DNA of 64,000 nt from the NCBI GenBank assembly GCA_036771835.1, contig DAIPGN010000005.1, positions 68,287 to 132,286 on the forward strand, read 5' to 3'. A program made the translations under genes and the position numbers. The notes beneath the pieces are model-generated. The model had not been told where the DNA came from. It saw only the letters and a program-made list of their open reading frames with translations, and made no database searches. The stretch is from UBA4877 sp002399285 (GTDB lineage: Bacteria > Bacillota > Thermoanaerobacteria > Thermoanaerobacterales > UBA4877). Positions 16,611-25,071 of the stretch are shown here, piece after piece (position 1 is the stretch's first letter; each line of letters starts with the position of its first letter).

Positions 16611-16829
16611 ATGTGCCTTGCAATACCTGCTAAGATAGAGAATGTCAAAGGCCGCGACGCCCTGGCGGACTTCGGGGGCATAAAGAAGACGATATCCGTG
16701 GCCATGCTTCCCGGCTGTACGGTGGGAGACTACGTCATAGTCCATGCCGGCTATGCCATAAGCAAAATGGATGAAAAAGAGGCGTTGGAGGATATAGAGC
16801 TTTGGAAAGAGGTCATGAAGAATTCATGA
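16611..16829 (+). CDS. hypC: Hydrogenase assembly chaperone HypC
   Basis: Small chaperone that carries the Fe(CN)2CO unit with HypD to the large-subunit precursor. The 72-residue protein begins MCLAIPAKI, with the essential Cys2 exposed after Met removal. It starts 1 nt after hypB behind AAGGAGG and overlaps hypD by ATGA. Confidence 0.96.
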   Translation: MCLAIPAKIENVKGRDALADFGGIKKTISVAMLPGCTVGDYVIVHAGYAISKMDEKEALEDIELWKEVMKNS

Positions 16830-17905
16830 GCGGCGTTGGCAGAGAGAATGCGCAAAAGCTGAGGAAGGCCATTGAGGATATAAACCCCGGCCGCCCCATA
16901 AACCTAATGGAGGTCTGCGGCACCCACACCATGACCATAGCGAGGAGCGGCATAAGGAACATGCTGCCGAAAAACGTGAGACTGCTGTCCGGCCCGGGCT
17001 GTCCGGTGTGCGTCACCTCGGCCGGGGACATAGACAAGGCCATAGAGTATTCGAGGATATCCGGGGCCATCCTTGCCACCTTCGGCGATATGGTGAGGGT
17101 GCCGGGCAGCCGTTACAGCCTGTCTCAGGCGAGGGCTGAGGGCAGCGACGTCAGGGTGGTGTATTCCGTCTACGAGGCGCTTAAGATAGCCGAGGCGAAC
17201 CCCGGCCGCAGCGTGATATTCGAGAGCATAGGCTTTGAGACCACGGTGCCGTCGGCAGCCGATGCTGTAAAGAGGGCCGAGGAGGGCGGCTTGAAAAACT
17301 TCTTCGTCTTGAGCCTTAACAAGACCGTGCCGCAGGTGCTGGAGACGCTGTCGGCATCGGAAGACGTGAAGATAGACGGTTTTATACTTCCCGGGCACGT
17401 AGCTGCGATAATAGGCGAGCGGCCATTCCGCTTTTTAGCTGCGGACTACGGGATAAACGGAATAATATCAGGCTTCGACACGGAGGACGTGCTGCTTTCC
17501 ATTGCCGGCCTGTTAAAGCATATAAGGGACAAAGAGGCCGTCATAGAAAATCAGTATTCCAGAGTTGTGGCCGAGCAGGGAAACACTGCGGCCCTGGAAC
17601 TTCTGTATGAGGTGTTTGAACCGTGCGACGCGGCCTGGCGGGGCATGGGGACAATTCCCGGCTCCGGTCTGAAGGTCAGAGAGGAATACGCGGCATACGA
17701 CGCCGAAAGGCGGTTCGGTATAGAAGCGCCCGACGCGGAAGAACCGCGGGGCTGCCGCTGCGGAGACGTGCTTAAGGGCCTGATAGACCCGCAGGACTGT
17801 CCGCTGTTTGGCGATAAGTGCATCCCCGACAATCCGGTCGGCCCGTGCATGGTATCGTCGGAGGGCAGCTGCGGCATTTGGTACAGGGAGAGAAACGCAG
17901 GATGA
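16826..17905 (+). CDS. hypD: Fe-S scaffold protein HypD
   Basis: Scaffold on which the hydrogenase Fe(CN)2CO group is built. The 359-residue protein shows MEVCGTHTM (about residues 31-39), GPGCPVCVTS (about 61-70), ESIGFETTVPS, ILPGHVAAIIG and the C-terminal four-cysteine [4Fe-4S] region from GCRCGD to CMVSSEGSC. It starts at ATG 16826, overlapping the hypC stop codon, and overlaps hypF by 4 nt. Confidence 0.96.
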   Translation: MSGVGRENAQKLRKAIEDINPGRPINLMEVCGTHTMTIARSGIRNMLPKNVRLLSGPGCPVCVTSAGDIDKAIEYSRISGAILATFGDMVRVPGSRYSLSQARAEGSDVRVVYSVYEALKIAEANPGRSVIFESIGFETTVPSAADAVKRAEEGGLKNFFVLSLNKTVPQVLETLSASEDVKIDGFILPGHVAAIIGERPFRFLAADYGINGIISGFDTEDVLLSIAGLLKHIRDKEAVIENQYSRVVAEQGNTAALELLYEVFEPCDAAWRGMGTIPGSGLKVREEYAAYDAERRFGIEAPDAEEPRGCRCGDVLKGLIDPQDCPLFGDKCIPDNPVGPCMVSSEGSCGIWYRERNAG

Positions 17906-20145
17906 GGAAATATATAGCCATACATGGAATAGTTCAAGGGGTGGGTTTCCGCCCTTTTGTTTATAATGCGGCCGCAAGGCACGGCGTCAAGGGATATGTG
18001 ATAAACACCGCCAACGGCGTGTTCATCGATGCCGAGGCAGGCGAACAGGCGATACGCGATTTTGTAGGGGAAATCAGGACTGATCCTCCCGAGCTCTCCG
18101 ATATATCGAGGATAGAGATAGAGGAGCGGCCCGAGCTGGGATACAAGGACTTTGAAATACGCATGAGCAGGGACGAGGGCGGCTTTATACCGGTATCGCC
18201 CGACATGGCCACATGCGACGACTGCCTTGCGGAGCTCTTCGACAAAAATGACCGGCGGTACAGGTACCCGTTTATCAACTGTACCAACTGCGGGCCGAGA
18301 TATACCATAATAAAGGACATACCCTATGACCGGCCGCTCACCACTATGGGGAAATTCAAGATGTGCGGCAGCTGCGAGAGGGAATATAGGGACCCGGCGG
18401 ACAGGCGGTTCCACGCTCAGCCGGACGCATGTCCCGACTGCGGTCCGCAGCTGATATGGAAAGGCGGGGACACGCTTTACGGGGAGCAGGCGCTGGAAAA
18501 GTGCGAGGAGTATATCAGGCAGGGAAAGATCGTGGCCGTCAAGGGCATAGGCGGCTTCCACCTGGCCTGTGATGCGGGAAGCGACGAGGCGGTGCTTGCC
18601 CTGAGAGAGCGCAAGAGAAGGTACGGCAAGCCCTTTGCCATCATGGTAAAGGACATAGACGCAGCCCGTAAACTGACCTTTATGGATGAGGGCGAGGAGA
18701 AGCTGCTTAAGTCCCGGAGAAGGCCCATAGTCCTGCTGAAAAAGCGGGAAGGGCCGCTGGCACCGTCGGTATCCCCCATGCTGGATACCGTGGGGGTCAT
18801 GCTTCCTTACACCCCGCTGCATCATCTGCTGCTAAGAGACCTGGATATGCCCCTCGTCATGACCAGCGGAAACGTGTCCGACGAACCGATAGCGAGCGAC
18901 AACGGTGAGGCGGAGGAGCGGCTCGCGGGCATAGCCGACGGGTTTCTGATGCACGACAGGGATATATATGCCTGCATAGACGATTCGGTGTTCATGTACG
19001 AGGGCGGAGAGGTCCCGGTGAGAAGGGCGAGAGGCTACGCGCCCATGCCCGTTGGTGCTGACGCCTTTAAGGGCTGCAGGGAGATCCTGGCCGTGGGAGG
19101 ACAGGATAAGGTGACCGCATGTTTCTTAAAGGAGGGCTATTTCTTCCTGACACAGCACATAGGTGATCTGGATAATCCCAAGGCCTACGGTTACTTTGAG
19201 GACACCATAGAGAGATATGAGAGGCTCTTCCGCATAAGTCCGGAAGTGGTGGCCTGCGACATGCATCCCGGCTATATGAGTACGGATTATGCGGACCGCA
19301 TGGAGGATGTGACCCATGTGGCGGTGCAGCATCATCACGCCCATATCGCTTCCTGCATGGCGGAGAACGGGATAGAGGACAGGGTGCTGGGCATAGCCTA
19401 TGACGGTACGGGATACGGAGAGGACGGGAAGATATGGGGAGCCGAGTTTCTGTCGGCGGATCTGGCCGGTTACGATCGGCTGGCTCATCTGAAATACATT
19501 CCCATGGCCGGAGGTTCCCTTGCCATTAAAAAGATCTACAGGATCGCGCTGTCCTATATGTTCGCGGCGGACGACGTGTTTAAGGATTTTGCGGACGCCA
19601 TTGACCCAAAAGAGTATGAAGCCATAAAGTGGCAATGGGACAGGAAGCTCAACTGCCCCGAGGTATCCAGCATGGGCAGGCTGTTTGACGCTGTGGCTGC
19701 GGTCACAGGCTTAAGACGGCAGGCGGGATACGAGGGCCAGGCCGCGGCCGAGCTGGAAGCGGCGGCCCGGCCGGGAAGCACGCTGGAGACCTATGACTAT
19801 GCCATATATCATGAGGACGGAATGGACATCATCGACCCTTCGCCGATCCTAAAGGAAGCATACATGGACGCGGAGAGCGGGACGGACATGGGCATAATAT
19901 CGGCTAAATTCCACAATACTGTGGCGGACTTCACCGTTAAAGAGGCGAAGCGGCTGAGGGAAAGGACCGGCATCAACAGGGCCGCATTGAGCGGCGGCGT
20001 GTTCCAGAACAGGATACTGCTGAGGGAGATCAGGAGCGGGCTCACGGACGCCGGCTTTGAAGTCTATACCCATCACAGGGTGCCGCCCAACGACGGGGGG
20101 ATATCCCTGGGCCAGGCTGCTATAGCCGCGGTAAAGACGAAGTGA
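17902..20145 (+). CDS. hypF: Carbamoyltransferase HypF
   Basis: Makes the carbamoyl adenylate used for the cyanide ligands. The 747-residue protein has all expected parts in order: an acylphosphatase domain (GIVQGVGFRPFVYN, about residues 9-22), two zinc-finger modules (CDDCLAEL with CTNCGPR; CGSCEREY with CPDCGP), a YrdC-like domain (AVKGIGGFHLACDA), and a Kae1/HypF C-terminal domain (VQHHHAHIASCMAENG, YDGTGYGEDG). It starts at ATG 17902, coupled to hypD. It is separated from hypE by dispersed repeat D. Confidence 0.96.
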   Translation: MRKYIAIHGIVQGVGFRPFVYNAAARHGVKGYVINTANGVFIDAEAGEQAIRDFVGEIRTDPPELSDISRIEIEERPELGYKDFEIRMSRDEGGFIPVSPDMATCDDCLAELFDKNDRRYRYPFINCTNCGPRYTIIKDIPYDRPLTTMGKFKMCGSCEREYRDPADRRFHAQPDACPDCGPQLIWKGGDTLYGEQALEKCEEYIRQGKIVAVKGIGGFHLACDAGSDEAVLALRERKRRYGKPFAIMVKDIDAARKLTFMDEGEEKLLKSRRRPIVLLKKREGPLAPSVSPMLDTVGVMLPYTPLHHLLLRDLDMPLVMTSGNVSDEPIASDNGEAEERLAGIADGFLMHDRDIYACIDDSVFMYEGGEVPVRRARGYAPMPVGADAFKGCREILAVGGQDKVTACFLKEGYFFLTQHIGDLDNPKAYGYFEDTIERYERLFRISPEVVACDMHPGYMSTDYADRMEDVTHVAVQHHHAHIASCMAENGIEDRVLGIAYDGTGYGEDGKIWGAEFLSADLAGYDRLAHLKYIPMAGGSLAIKKIYRIALSYMFAADDVFKDFADAIDPKEYEAIKWQWDRKLNCPEVSSMGRLFDAVAAVTGLRRQAGYEGQAAAELEAAARPGSTLETYDYAIYHEDGMDIIDPSPILKEAYMDAESGTDMGIISAKFHNTVADFTVKEAKRLRERTGINRAALSGGVFQNRILLREIRSGLTDAGFEVYTHHRVPPNDGGISLGQAAIAAVKTK

Positions 20146-20250
20146 CTCAGGCCGTGCCGAAATCGCGCAATCGCTAAATTGCACATCAATTTAGCTTACT
20201 GCGTTGGCTTGCACGCAATTTGCCACGATCCGGGTTTGTCTACAAAATTA
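20146..20250 (+). repeat. Dispersed intergenic repeat, copy D (long form)
   Basis: It sits between hypF and hypE, with the left arm CTCAGGCCGTGCC and the right part TGCACGCAATTTGCCACGATC followed by GGGTTTGTCTAC. The loop has its own inverted repeat, CTAAATTG-CACAT-CAATTTAG (20174-20194). It matches copy C in the left arm and copies A and B on the right. It interrupts an otherwise tightly coupled operon and ends just before the hypE ribosome binding site. Confidence 0.55.
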
Positions 20251-20265
20251 AGGGAGGCGTATTAT

Positions 20266-21258
20266 ATGGGCGTTATAGAATTGAAGCACGGGGGAGGAGG
20301 CAGGGCCACCTCCCAGCTGATAGACATCTTTGCCAAACACTTCGACAATGAGATCTTAAACGGGATGGAGGACTCCGCCCTGCTGCATCTGGAGGGCGAC
20401 GCAGCATTCACCACGGATTCCTTTGTGATAGAGCCCTACGTCTTCCCCGGGGGCGATATAGGAAAGCTTTCGGTCTGCGGAACGGTAAACGACCTCGTAT
20501 CCCGCGGGGCCAGGCCTCTCTACCTGTCCTCTGCATTCATCATCGAGGAGGGCTTCGAGATTGCGGAATTGGAAAAGATCGCGGCTTCCATGGCTGCGGC
20601 TGCACGTCAGGCGGGAGCCGGCATAGTCACCGGAGACACCAAGGTGGTGGGCAGGGGCCATGCGGACGGAGTCTACATAAATACGGCGGGCATAGGCAGG
20701 GTGGAGCTGCCCGGAGTATCGGCTCACAATGCGCGGCCGGGCGACAAGATAATAGTTACGGGAAGCATAGGAGACCACAGCATAGCCATACTGTCCGCCC
20801 GGGAGGGCATGGACTTCACCGCGGACGTCAAGAGCGACTGCGCGCCCCTCGGCGGCTTCATAGACGCTCTGCTGCCATTCGCCGGTCAGGTGCATACCAT
20901 GAGGGATGCGACCAGGGGCGGCCTGGCCGCCGTACTGAATGAGATAGCCAAGGCCGCCGAAGTGAAGATAAGGATATATGAGGATAAAGTGCCCGTAAAG
21001 CCGGAGGTAAAGAGCATATGCGACGTCCTCGGCTTCGACGTGCTCACGCTGGCCAATGAGGGCAAACTCGTAATATTTGCGCCTGCCGAAAGCGCGGACG
21101 GAATACTGGCTGCCATAAAGTCGGACCCTCTGGGACGCGATGCCTCGGTCATAGGAGAGGTGACCGAGGGCAAGGCCATGGTCACGATGGAGACGGTATT
21201 CGGAACGGAGCGGATAATAGATATTCCCTATGGGGAACTGCTGCCTCGGATATGCTGA
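20266..21258 (+). CDS. hypE: Hydrogenase maturation protein HypE
   Basis: Dehydrates the carbamoyl group received from HypF to thiocyanate on its C-terminal cysteine. The 330-residue PurM-like protein shows HGGGGRATSQL (about residues 7-17), the ATP-site TTDSFVIEPYVFPGGDIG and VTGDTKVV, and ends with the family tail PRIC. ATG 20266 has AGGGAGG 8 nt before it. It is the last gene of the hydrogenase block. Confidence 0.96.
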   Translation: MGVIELKHGGGGRATSQLIDIFAKHFDNEILNGMEDSALLHLEGDAAFTTDSFVIEPYVFPGGDIGKLSVCGTVNDLVSRGARPLYLSSAFIIEEGFEIAELEKIAASMAAAARQAGAGIVTGDTKVVGRGHADGVYINTAGIGRVELPGVSAHNARPGDKIIVTGSIGDHSIAILSAREGMDFTADVKSDCAPLGGFIDALLPFAGQVHTMRDATRGGLAAVLNEIAKAAEVKIRIYEDKVPVKPEVKSICDVLGFDVLTLANEGKLVIFAPAESADGILAAIKSDPLGRDASVIGEVTEGKAMVTMETVFGTERIIDIPYGELLPRIC

Positions 21259-21259
21259 G

Positions 21260-21372
21260 AAAGAGGATAGATGAAAGAGGATAGATGAAAGATTAGAAGT
21301 GGGAAGTGAGATATAAAAGTCAACGGATGAGAGATGAGACTTGACAAATGAGAGATGAGAGATTGGAAGAGA
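21260..21372. repeat. Purine-rich low-complexity tract with short direct repeats
   Basis: After hypE the plus strand becomes almost all A and G. It begins with a 14-bp unit AAGAGGATAGATGA twice in a row (21260-21287), then variants of ATGAGAGATGAGA. There is no credible gene. It runs straight into the 15-bp tandem repeats. Confidence 0.6.
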
Positions 21373-21386
21373 GATGCGAGATCAAA

Positions 21387-21611
21387 GTCTTGAGACCGAA
21401 GCCCCTTAACCCCAGAATTTTGAGCCCTAAGCTCATGAGTATCAAGACTCTGACCCCTAAGCCCTTGGACCCCAAGCCGCTGAACCCAAAGATCCTAAGT
21501 ACCAGACCATTGGACCCCAAGCCCTTAAGCCCCAAGATCATGAGTTCTAAACCTTTGGACGCAAAGCCGCTGAGGCTAAGATTCCTGACATACAAACTCG
21601 TAACTTTAAAC
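21387..21611. repeat. Degenerate 15-bp tandem repeat tract (15 units)
   Basis: Fifteen successive 15-bp units have a consensus near CCNYTGRACCCCAAG; examples are CCCTTGGACCCCAAG at 21462 and CCATTGGACCCCAAG at 21507. Because the unit is a multiple of three, one plus-strand frame (ATG 21348 to TAA 21617) stays open and reads pentapeptides such as PLDPK, PLNPK and ILSPK. A minus-strand frame (21320-21613) is also open. No good Shine-Dalgarno site precedes the plus ORF. I treat this as a repeat of unknown function, not a proven gene. Confidence 0.7.
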
Positions 21612-21680
21612 ACGTAATGGATACGGCATTCAAGACTTCATAGTCTTAAAATACTTAGGTTAAAACAATATAGACAGGAC

Positions 21681-21718
21681 GCTTCCGATATGATGCGGTG
21701 ATCGGGAGCATTTTTTTT
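21681..21718 (+). terminator. Rho-independent terminator after the repeat tract
   Basis: GCTTCCGAT (21681-21689) pairs with ATCGGGAGC (21701-21709), nine pairs including one G-U, loop of 11 nt, then A and eight T. It lies downstream of the 15-bp repeats and 42 nt before the next gene, so it could end hypE or a transcript of the repeats, or act as an attenuator for the permease gene. Confidence 0.8.
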
Positions 21719-21759
21719 ATCGTGGATAAATAGATTAGAAGGAGATGTAAAAACGGGAT

Positions 21760-22821
21760 TTGGCGGTGAACCGATTGAAGAAAAATATATCCACGTTCAG
21801 TATCGCGGCCACATATATCGGTACGGTGGTGGGAGCCGGTTTCGCTTCCGGCCAGGAGGTGCTGCAGTATTTCGGCTGCCACGGGGCAAAGGGGTATCTC
21901 GGCCTGGCCGCAGCCACCGTAATATTCATAGTGTTCGGATACATTATGATGGCCTTGGGTCAGAAGCTTGGGGCCGATTCTCATTATAAGGTGGTCATGT
22001 ATGCGGCCGGGCCCTGTTTCGGAAGAATCGTAGACGGGATCATAACCATTTTTCTGTTTGTCTCGCTTACGGCGATGTTTGCGGGAACAGGCGCCATATT
22101 CAAACAACAGCTGGGGCTGCCCGAGGTGATGGGCAATGCGTTTATGGCGGTGATAACCTTAGTCACGGTGCTCACGGGCATATCCGGCATAATAAACGCC
22201 ATAAGCACCGTGGCGCCCGTACTTATGACCGGGGTATTCTTCATGGGCGGCTATACGCTGTTTACCCATGCTGGGGGCATGCCTGCGTCCGGTGCAGCGT
22301 TCATGCAGCCGGTCATACCCGATCCGCTGCTCTCGGGCATAGTCTATGCGTCATACAATCTGGTCACGGCGGTCGCCATTCTGGCTCCTCTCGGCAAAGA
22401 GGCCTATGACAGAAGCAGGCTGCGCAGCGGCGCGCTGTGGGGAGGCGTGGGACTCGGCCTGAGCGCGGCCATGATACAGACGACGCTGCTCATGAATATG
22501 CCGGCGGCCGCTGGCTATGAGATACCCCTGCTCTATGTGGCGGACGGGATATCGCCGTACTTTACCATAGCGTACAGCATTATTATGATAGCGGAGATAT
22601 ATTCCACGGCCATTGCCGATCTGTACGGATTCGCCGCACGGTTTGCCGATCCCAGGAGTGCCGGATACGTCGTCTATCTCTTCGCGGCTGCGATAGCGGC
22701 CGTCATATGCAGCAGGCTGGGCTTTTCCAATATGGTGCGCTACCTGTATTCGGCGGAGGGCATAGCCGGGATGATACTGCTGGTGGGCATGGCGGTCACC
22801 GCCATATCGGGCAGACTGTAA
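21760..22821 (+). CDS. YkvI-like membrane protein, putative transporter
   Basis: An integral membrane protein of 353 residues and about ten membrane segments, resembling the YkvI family and more loosely LeuT-fold transporters. The first segment has the glycine-rich unwound-helix-like motif TYIGTVVGAGFASGQEV (about residues 18-34), followed by FGYIMMALGQKLGA and a later ASYNLVTAVAILAPLG. The substrate is unknown. The start is uncertain: TTG 21760 has AAGGAG 15 nt upstream; GTG 21766 and TTG 21775 are also possible. A terminator upstream and a hairpin downstream suggest a single-gene unit. Confidence 0.75.
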   Translation: MAVNRLKKNISTFSIAATYIGTVVGAGFASGQEVLQYFGCHGAKGYLGLAAATVIFIVFGYIMMALGQKLGADSHYKVVMYAAGPCFGRIVDGIITIFLFVSLTAMFAGTGAIFKQQLGLPEVMGNAFMAVITLVTVLTGISGIINAISTVAPVLMTGVFFMGGYTLFTHAGGMPASGAAFMQPVIPDPLLSGIVYASYNLVTAVAILAPLGKEAYDRSRLRSGALWGGVGLGLSAAMIQTTLLMNMPAAAGYEIPLLYVADGISPYFTIAYSIIMIAEIYSTAIADLYGFAARFADPRSAGYVVYLFAAAIAAVICSRLGFSNMVRYLYSAEGIAGMILLVGMAVTAISGRL

Positions 22822-22823
22822 AA

Positions 22824-22880
22824 AGGCCGTGGTAAATCATGCGATTTACCACGGTCTGCCAGTTTGTCTGCAACTTGGGC
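22824..22880 (+). repeat. Dispersed intergenic repeat, copy B (hairpin, likely also a terminator)
   Basis: AGGCCGTGGTAAATC (22824-22838) and GATTTACCACGGTCT (22843-22857) form a near-perfect 15-bp stem with a 4-nt loop. The tail GCCAGTTTGTCTGCAACTTGG is shared with copies A and C. It lies between converging genes and could stop transcription from both sides, although no T-run follows. Confidence 0.6.
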
Positions 22881-22889
22881 AGTATGGAT

Positions 22890-23657
22890 TTATTGACGGC
22901 CCTTTTCGTAAGCTATTATGGCCGCGCCTATGGCTCCTATATATTGGCTGTCCCTTATGGACATGATGTCGGCGCCCAGCACCCTGCGCAGCGCCCCGGC
23001 TAGAGAGGAGGAAAATCCCAGCCCGCCGGAGAGCCCGATCTCACGCGCCGCGCCTATCCGCTTTACCATGGGGTTGATCTTTTCAGCCACCGATAGAAAC
23101 AGTCCGGCGGCTATGTCTTCCCTCGGGGTGCCCTTGGATATCATGTTTATCACTTCCGACTCGGCAAAGACGGTGCAGGTGCTGGAAAAGTGCACGGCCT
23201 GGCCGACCTTTGCCATCGCGTCCAGGTCTTTGACTCCGCAGTCCAGTATCCCGGCCATGACCTCAATAAATCTGCCCGTGCCTGCGGCGCATCTGTCATT
23301 CATCGCGAAGTCCTTCACGTTTCCGCCTTCATCTATGGAGATGACCTTGCTGTCCTGGCCGCCTATGTCGATGACGGTCCTGATATCGCGATCCATATAG
23401 TTTGCGCCCCGCGCGTGGCAGGTGATCTCCGTGACCTCCATGTCAAATTCTCCGCGGTCTCTTCCGTACCCCGTGGAGACGGCGAGTCCTATATCATTCC
23501 TATCAAGACTCTGCTCCTCCATCAAAAGGCGTACGCAGTCTGCCGAGGTCTCCTTGGGATTCCAGCCGGATCTCATGTATTTCAGCCCCAGCACATGTCC
23601 GTCAAAAGCCGCAGCCTTGGTGTAGGAAGAGCCTATGTCTATTCCGATGCCTATCAT
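22890..23657 (-). CDS. HgdC/BadF-type ATP-dependent activase (Fe-S)
   Basis: ATPase that injects a low-potential electron into a partner Fe-S protein. The 255-residue ASKHA-fold protein has GIDIGSSYTKA (about residues 5-15), IDIGGQDSK (96-104) and the two cysteines that bind the [4Fe-4S] cluster across the homodimer: Cys123 in NDRCAAGTG and Cys161 in SSTCTVFAES. It lies directly after its partner with no gap. Known relatives serve 2-hydroxyglutaryl-CoA dehydratase, benzoyl-CoA reductase or double-cubane cluster proteins. See the partner for why I favour the last. Confidence 0.9.
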   Translation of the reverse strand: MIGIGIDIGSSYTKAAAFDGHVLGLKYMRSGWNPKETSADCVRLLMEEQSLDRNDIGLAVSTGYGRDRGEFDMEVTEITCHARGANYMDRDIRTVIDIGGQDSKVISIDEGGNVKDFAMNDRCAAGTGRFIEVMAGILDCGVKDLDAMAKVGQAVHFSSTCTVFAESEVINMISKGTPREDIAAGLFLSVAEKINPMVKRIGAAREIGLSGGLGFSSSLAGALRRVLGADIMSIRDSQYIGAIGAAIIAYEKGRQ

Positions 23658-24923
23658 TTACAGCATCTCTAAGAAAGCCTCGACCCTGGTCTTTATCTGG
23701 CCCGTATCTTCGCTGCTGTAATCTGTCTCCAGATGGAGCAGGGGTATCCCGGCCTCCTTAAGAGCCCTTTCCACCTTATTATATTCGACGGCATAATTCG
23801 TGCAGAAGGTAAGGTCTTCATATATCACGCCGTCGGCATTGTAATCCTTATACATGGCGATGATGTCGTCGATGCGCTTGTCGTTGGGAGTAAAGCATGC
23901 GCAGTTTACGTCCATGCTGCCGCGCGCTATGGAATCTATGAGATGATCCATATCGCTGCCCTTTGCCGGTTCACCGCGGTCGAAATACCTGGTTCCGGTG
24001 CAGGTCTCCTCACAGACTATGCTGGCTCCGCACTTTTCGATGATGTCATGCAGCTTCCAGTTGGGCAGGGCTTCGGGAGTGCCGGTGAGGATTATCCTCT
24101 TGGCGCCGCTCTTGAAGGGCGATACGTCGCTCTTTATCCTTTCATCCAGCTCGTCGCAGAGCAGGTTCAATTTTTCGGTGAATCTCACAGGGTCGTCGAA
24201 GAATGAGAGCTGAGTTATCAGCAGGCAGTCCCTTCCCGATATGGGGGACGGATCGTGTTTCCTCAGATCGTAAAGCCTCTTCAGAGCCTCGCGCTTTTCA
24301 TTGACGATCCTTATGGCTTCAAGCAGCTTTTCCTCGGTTATCTTATTTCCGGTGACCTCCTCGACCTTGGCTGCGAAAGCGTTTACCTCCTGCTTCCACT
24401 GTTCGATGTCGTTATCTCTCTTCATATGCGGCAGCTCCATTACATAGACGGGCATCTGTTCCCCTAATATCTCCCATGCCTTCTTCTTGCCGTCGCAGGT
24501 CGTTTCGCCCACCACCAGGTCGGTGCTTTCGAAATACGGGCAGGTCCTGCCGACCTTAGCGCCCATAAAGGCCTTTATAAGCGGACAGGTATTTCTCGGC
24601 AGTACGGTCTCCCCGTCGGGCACCCAGAACTGCGAGCCGGCGCATAGGCCGATATCATATCCGCCTGCGGCGAGCACTATCTCCTCGGGAACGTAGACGC
24701 AGAATGTGGCTATGGCCTTTTTGCCGTTCTTTCTGCCCTCGTTTATTTCACCTACTCTCTGTCCGTGGATATCTCCCATCAGACCGTAGAAGTAGTCCAT
24801 CTTTTTTGGCGAAGCCTCCTGTGACATAAACACGTCCGTGAACATGACGGGAATTGCGGATAGCAGCTGATCATGCTTTTCCATGTCTATGCCAAGGTTT
24901 TCCCAAAGCGTGCGTGTATCCAT
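23658..24923 (-). CDS. HgdB-type Fe-S protein (2-hydroxyacyl-CoA dehydratase D family, possibly a double-cubane cluster protein)
   Basis: A 421-residue member of the 2-hydroxyacyl-CoA dehydratase/benzoyl-CoA reductase superfamily. Candidate cluster cysteines are in RNTCPLIK, GRTCPYFE, GETTCDGKKK, VCEETCTGTR and NCACFTP. Dehydratases of this family normally need two different subunits encoded side by side. Here only one is present with the activase, which is the arrangement described for homodimeric double-cubane cluster proteins. No CoA-transferase, CoA-ligase or dehydrogenase lies nearby. GGGGGAAA precedes ATG 24923. The divergent LysR gene may control it. Family assignment is firm; the double-cubane reading is inference. 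Confidence 0.85.
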   Translation of the reverse strand: MDTRTLWENLGIDMEKHDQLLSAIPVMFTDVFMSQEASPKKMDYFYGLMGDIHGQRVGEINEGRKNGKKAIATFCVYVPEEIVLAAGGYDIGLCAGSQFWVPDGETVLPRNTCPLIKAFMGAKVGRTCPYFESTDLVVGETTCDGKKKAWEILGEQMPVYVMELPHMKRDNDIEQWKQEVNAFAAKVEEVTGNKITEEKLLEAIRIVNEKREALKRLYDLRKHDPSPISGRDCLLITQLSFFDDPVRFTEKLNLLCDELDERIKSDVSPFKSGAKRIILTGTPEALPNWKLHDIIEKCGASIVCEETCTGTRYFDRGEPAKGSDMDHLIDSIARGSMDVNCACFTPNDKRIDDIIAMYKDYNADGVIYEDLTFCTNYAVEYNKVERALKEAGIPLLHLETDYSSEDTGQIKTRVEAFLEML

Positions 24924-25071
24924 TTATATTTCCCCCTTGTATAATATTTCACAAATCCAGTGTACATCACATAAATTGCGCGGACAAATACAAAATATAT
25001 ATAAATGTAATACAACTTATAGATAAAAACTATGATATAATATATATCACTATATAAGGAGGGACGGGCAA
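24924..25071. promoter_or_regulatory. Divergent intergenic region (HgdB-like gene / lysR)
   Basis: An AT-rich 148-bp region between two divergent genes. On the plus strand TATAAT at 25036-25041 is the best -10 for lysR, without a clear -35. LysR regulators usually bind such shared regions; no single T-N11-A site stands out to me. Confidence 0.45.

Noticed and set aside
17551..18825. 424-codon open frame on the minus strand
   Set aside because: Antisense to hypD and hypF, which have full sets of conserved motifs.
21387..21611. CRISPR array
   Set aside because: Units are contiguous 15-bp degenerate repeats without spacers, and no cas gene is near.
21320..21613. Leucine/glycine-rich protein on the minus strand
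   Set aside because: The frame is open only because the repeat unit is a multiple of three; no ribosome site or start context supports it.
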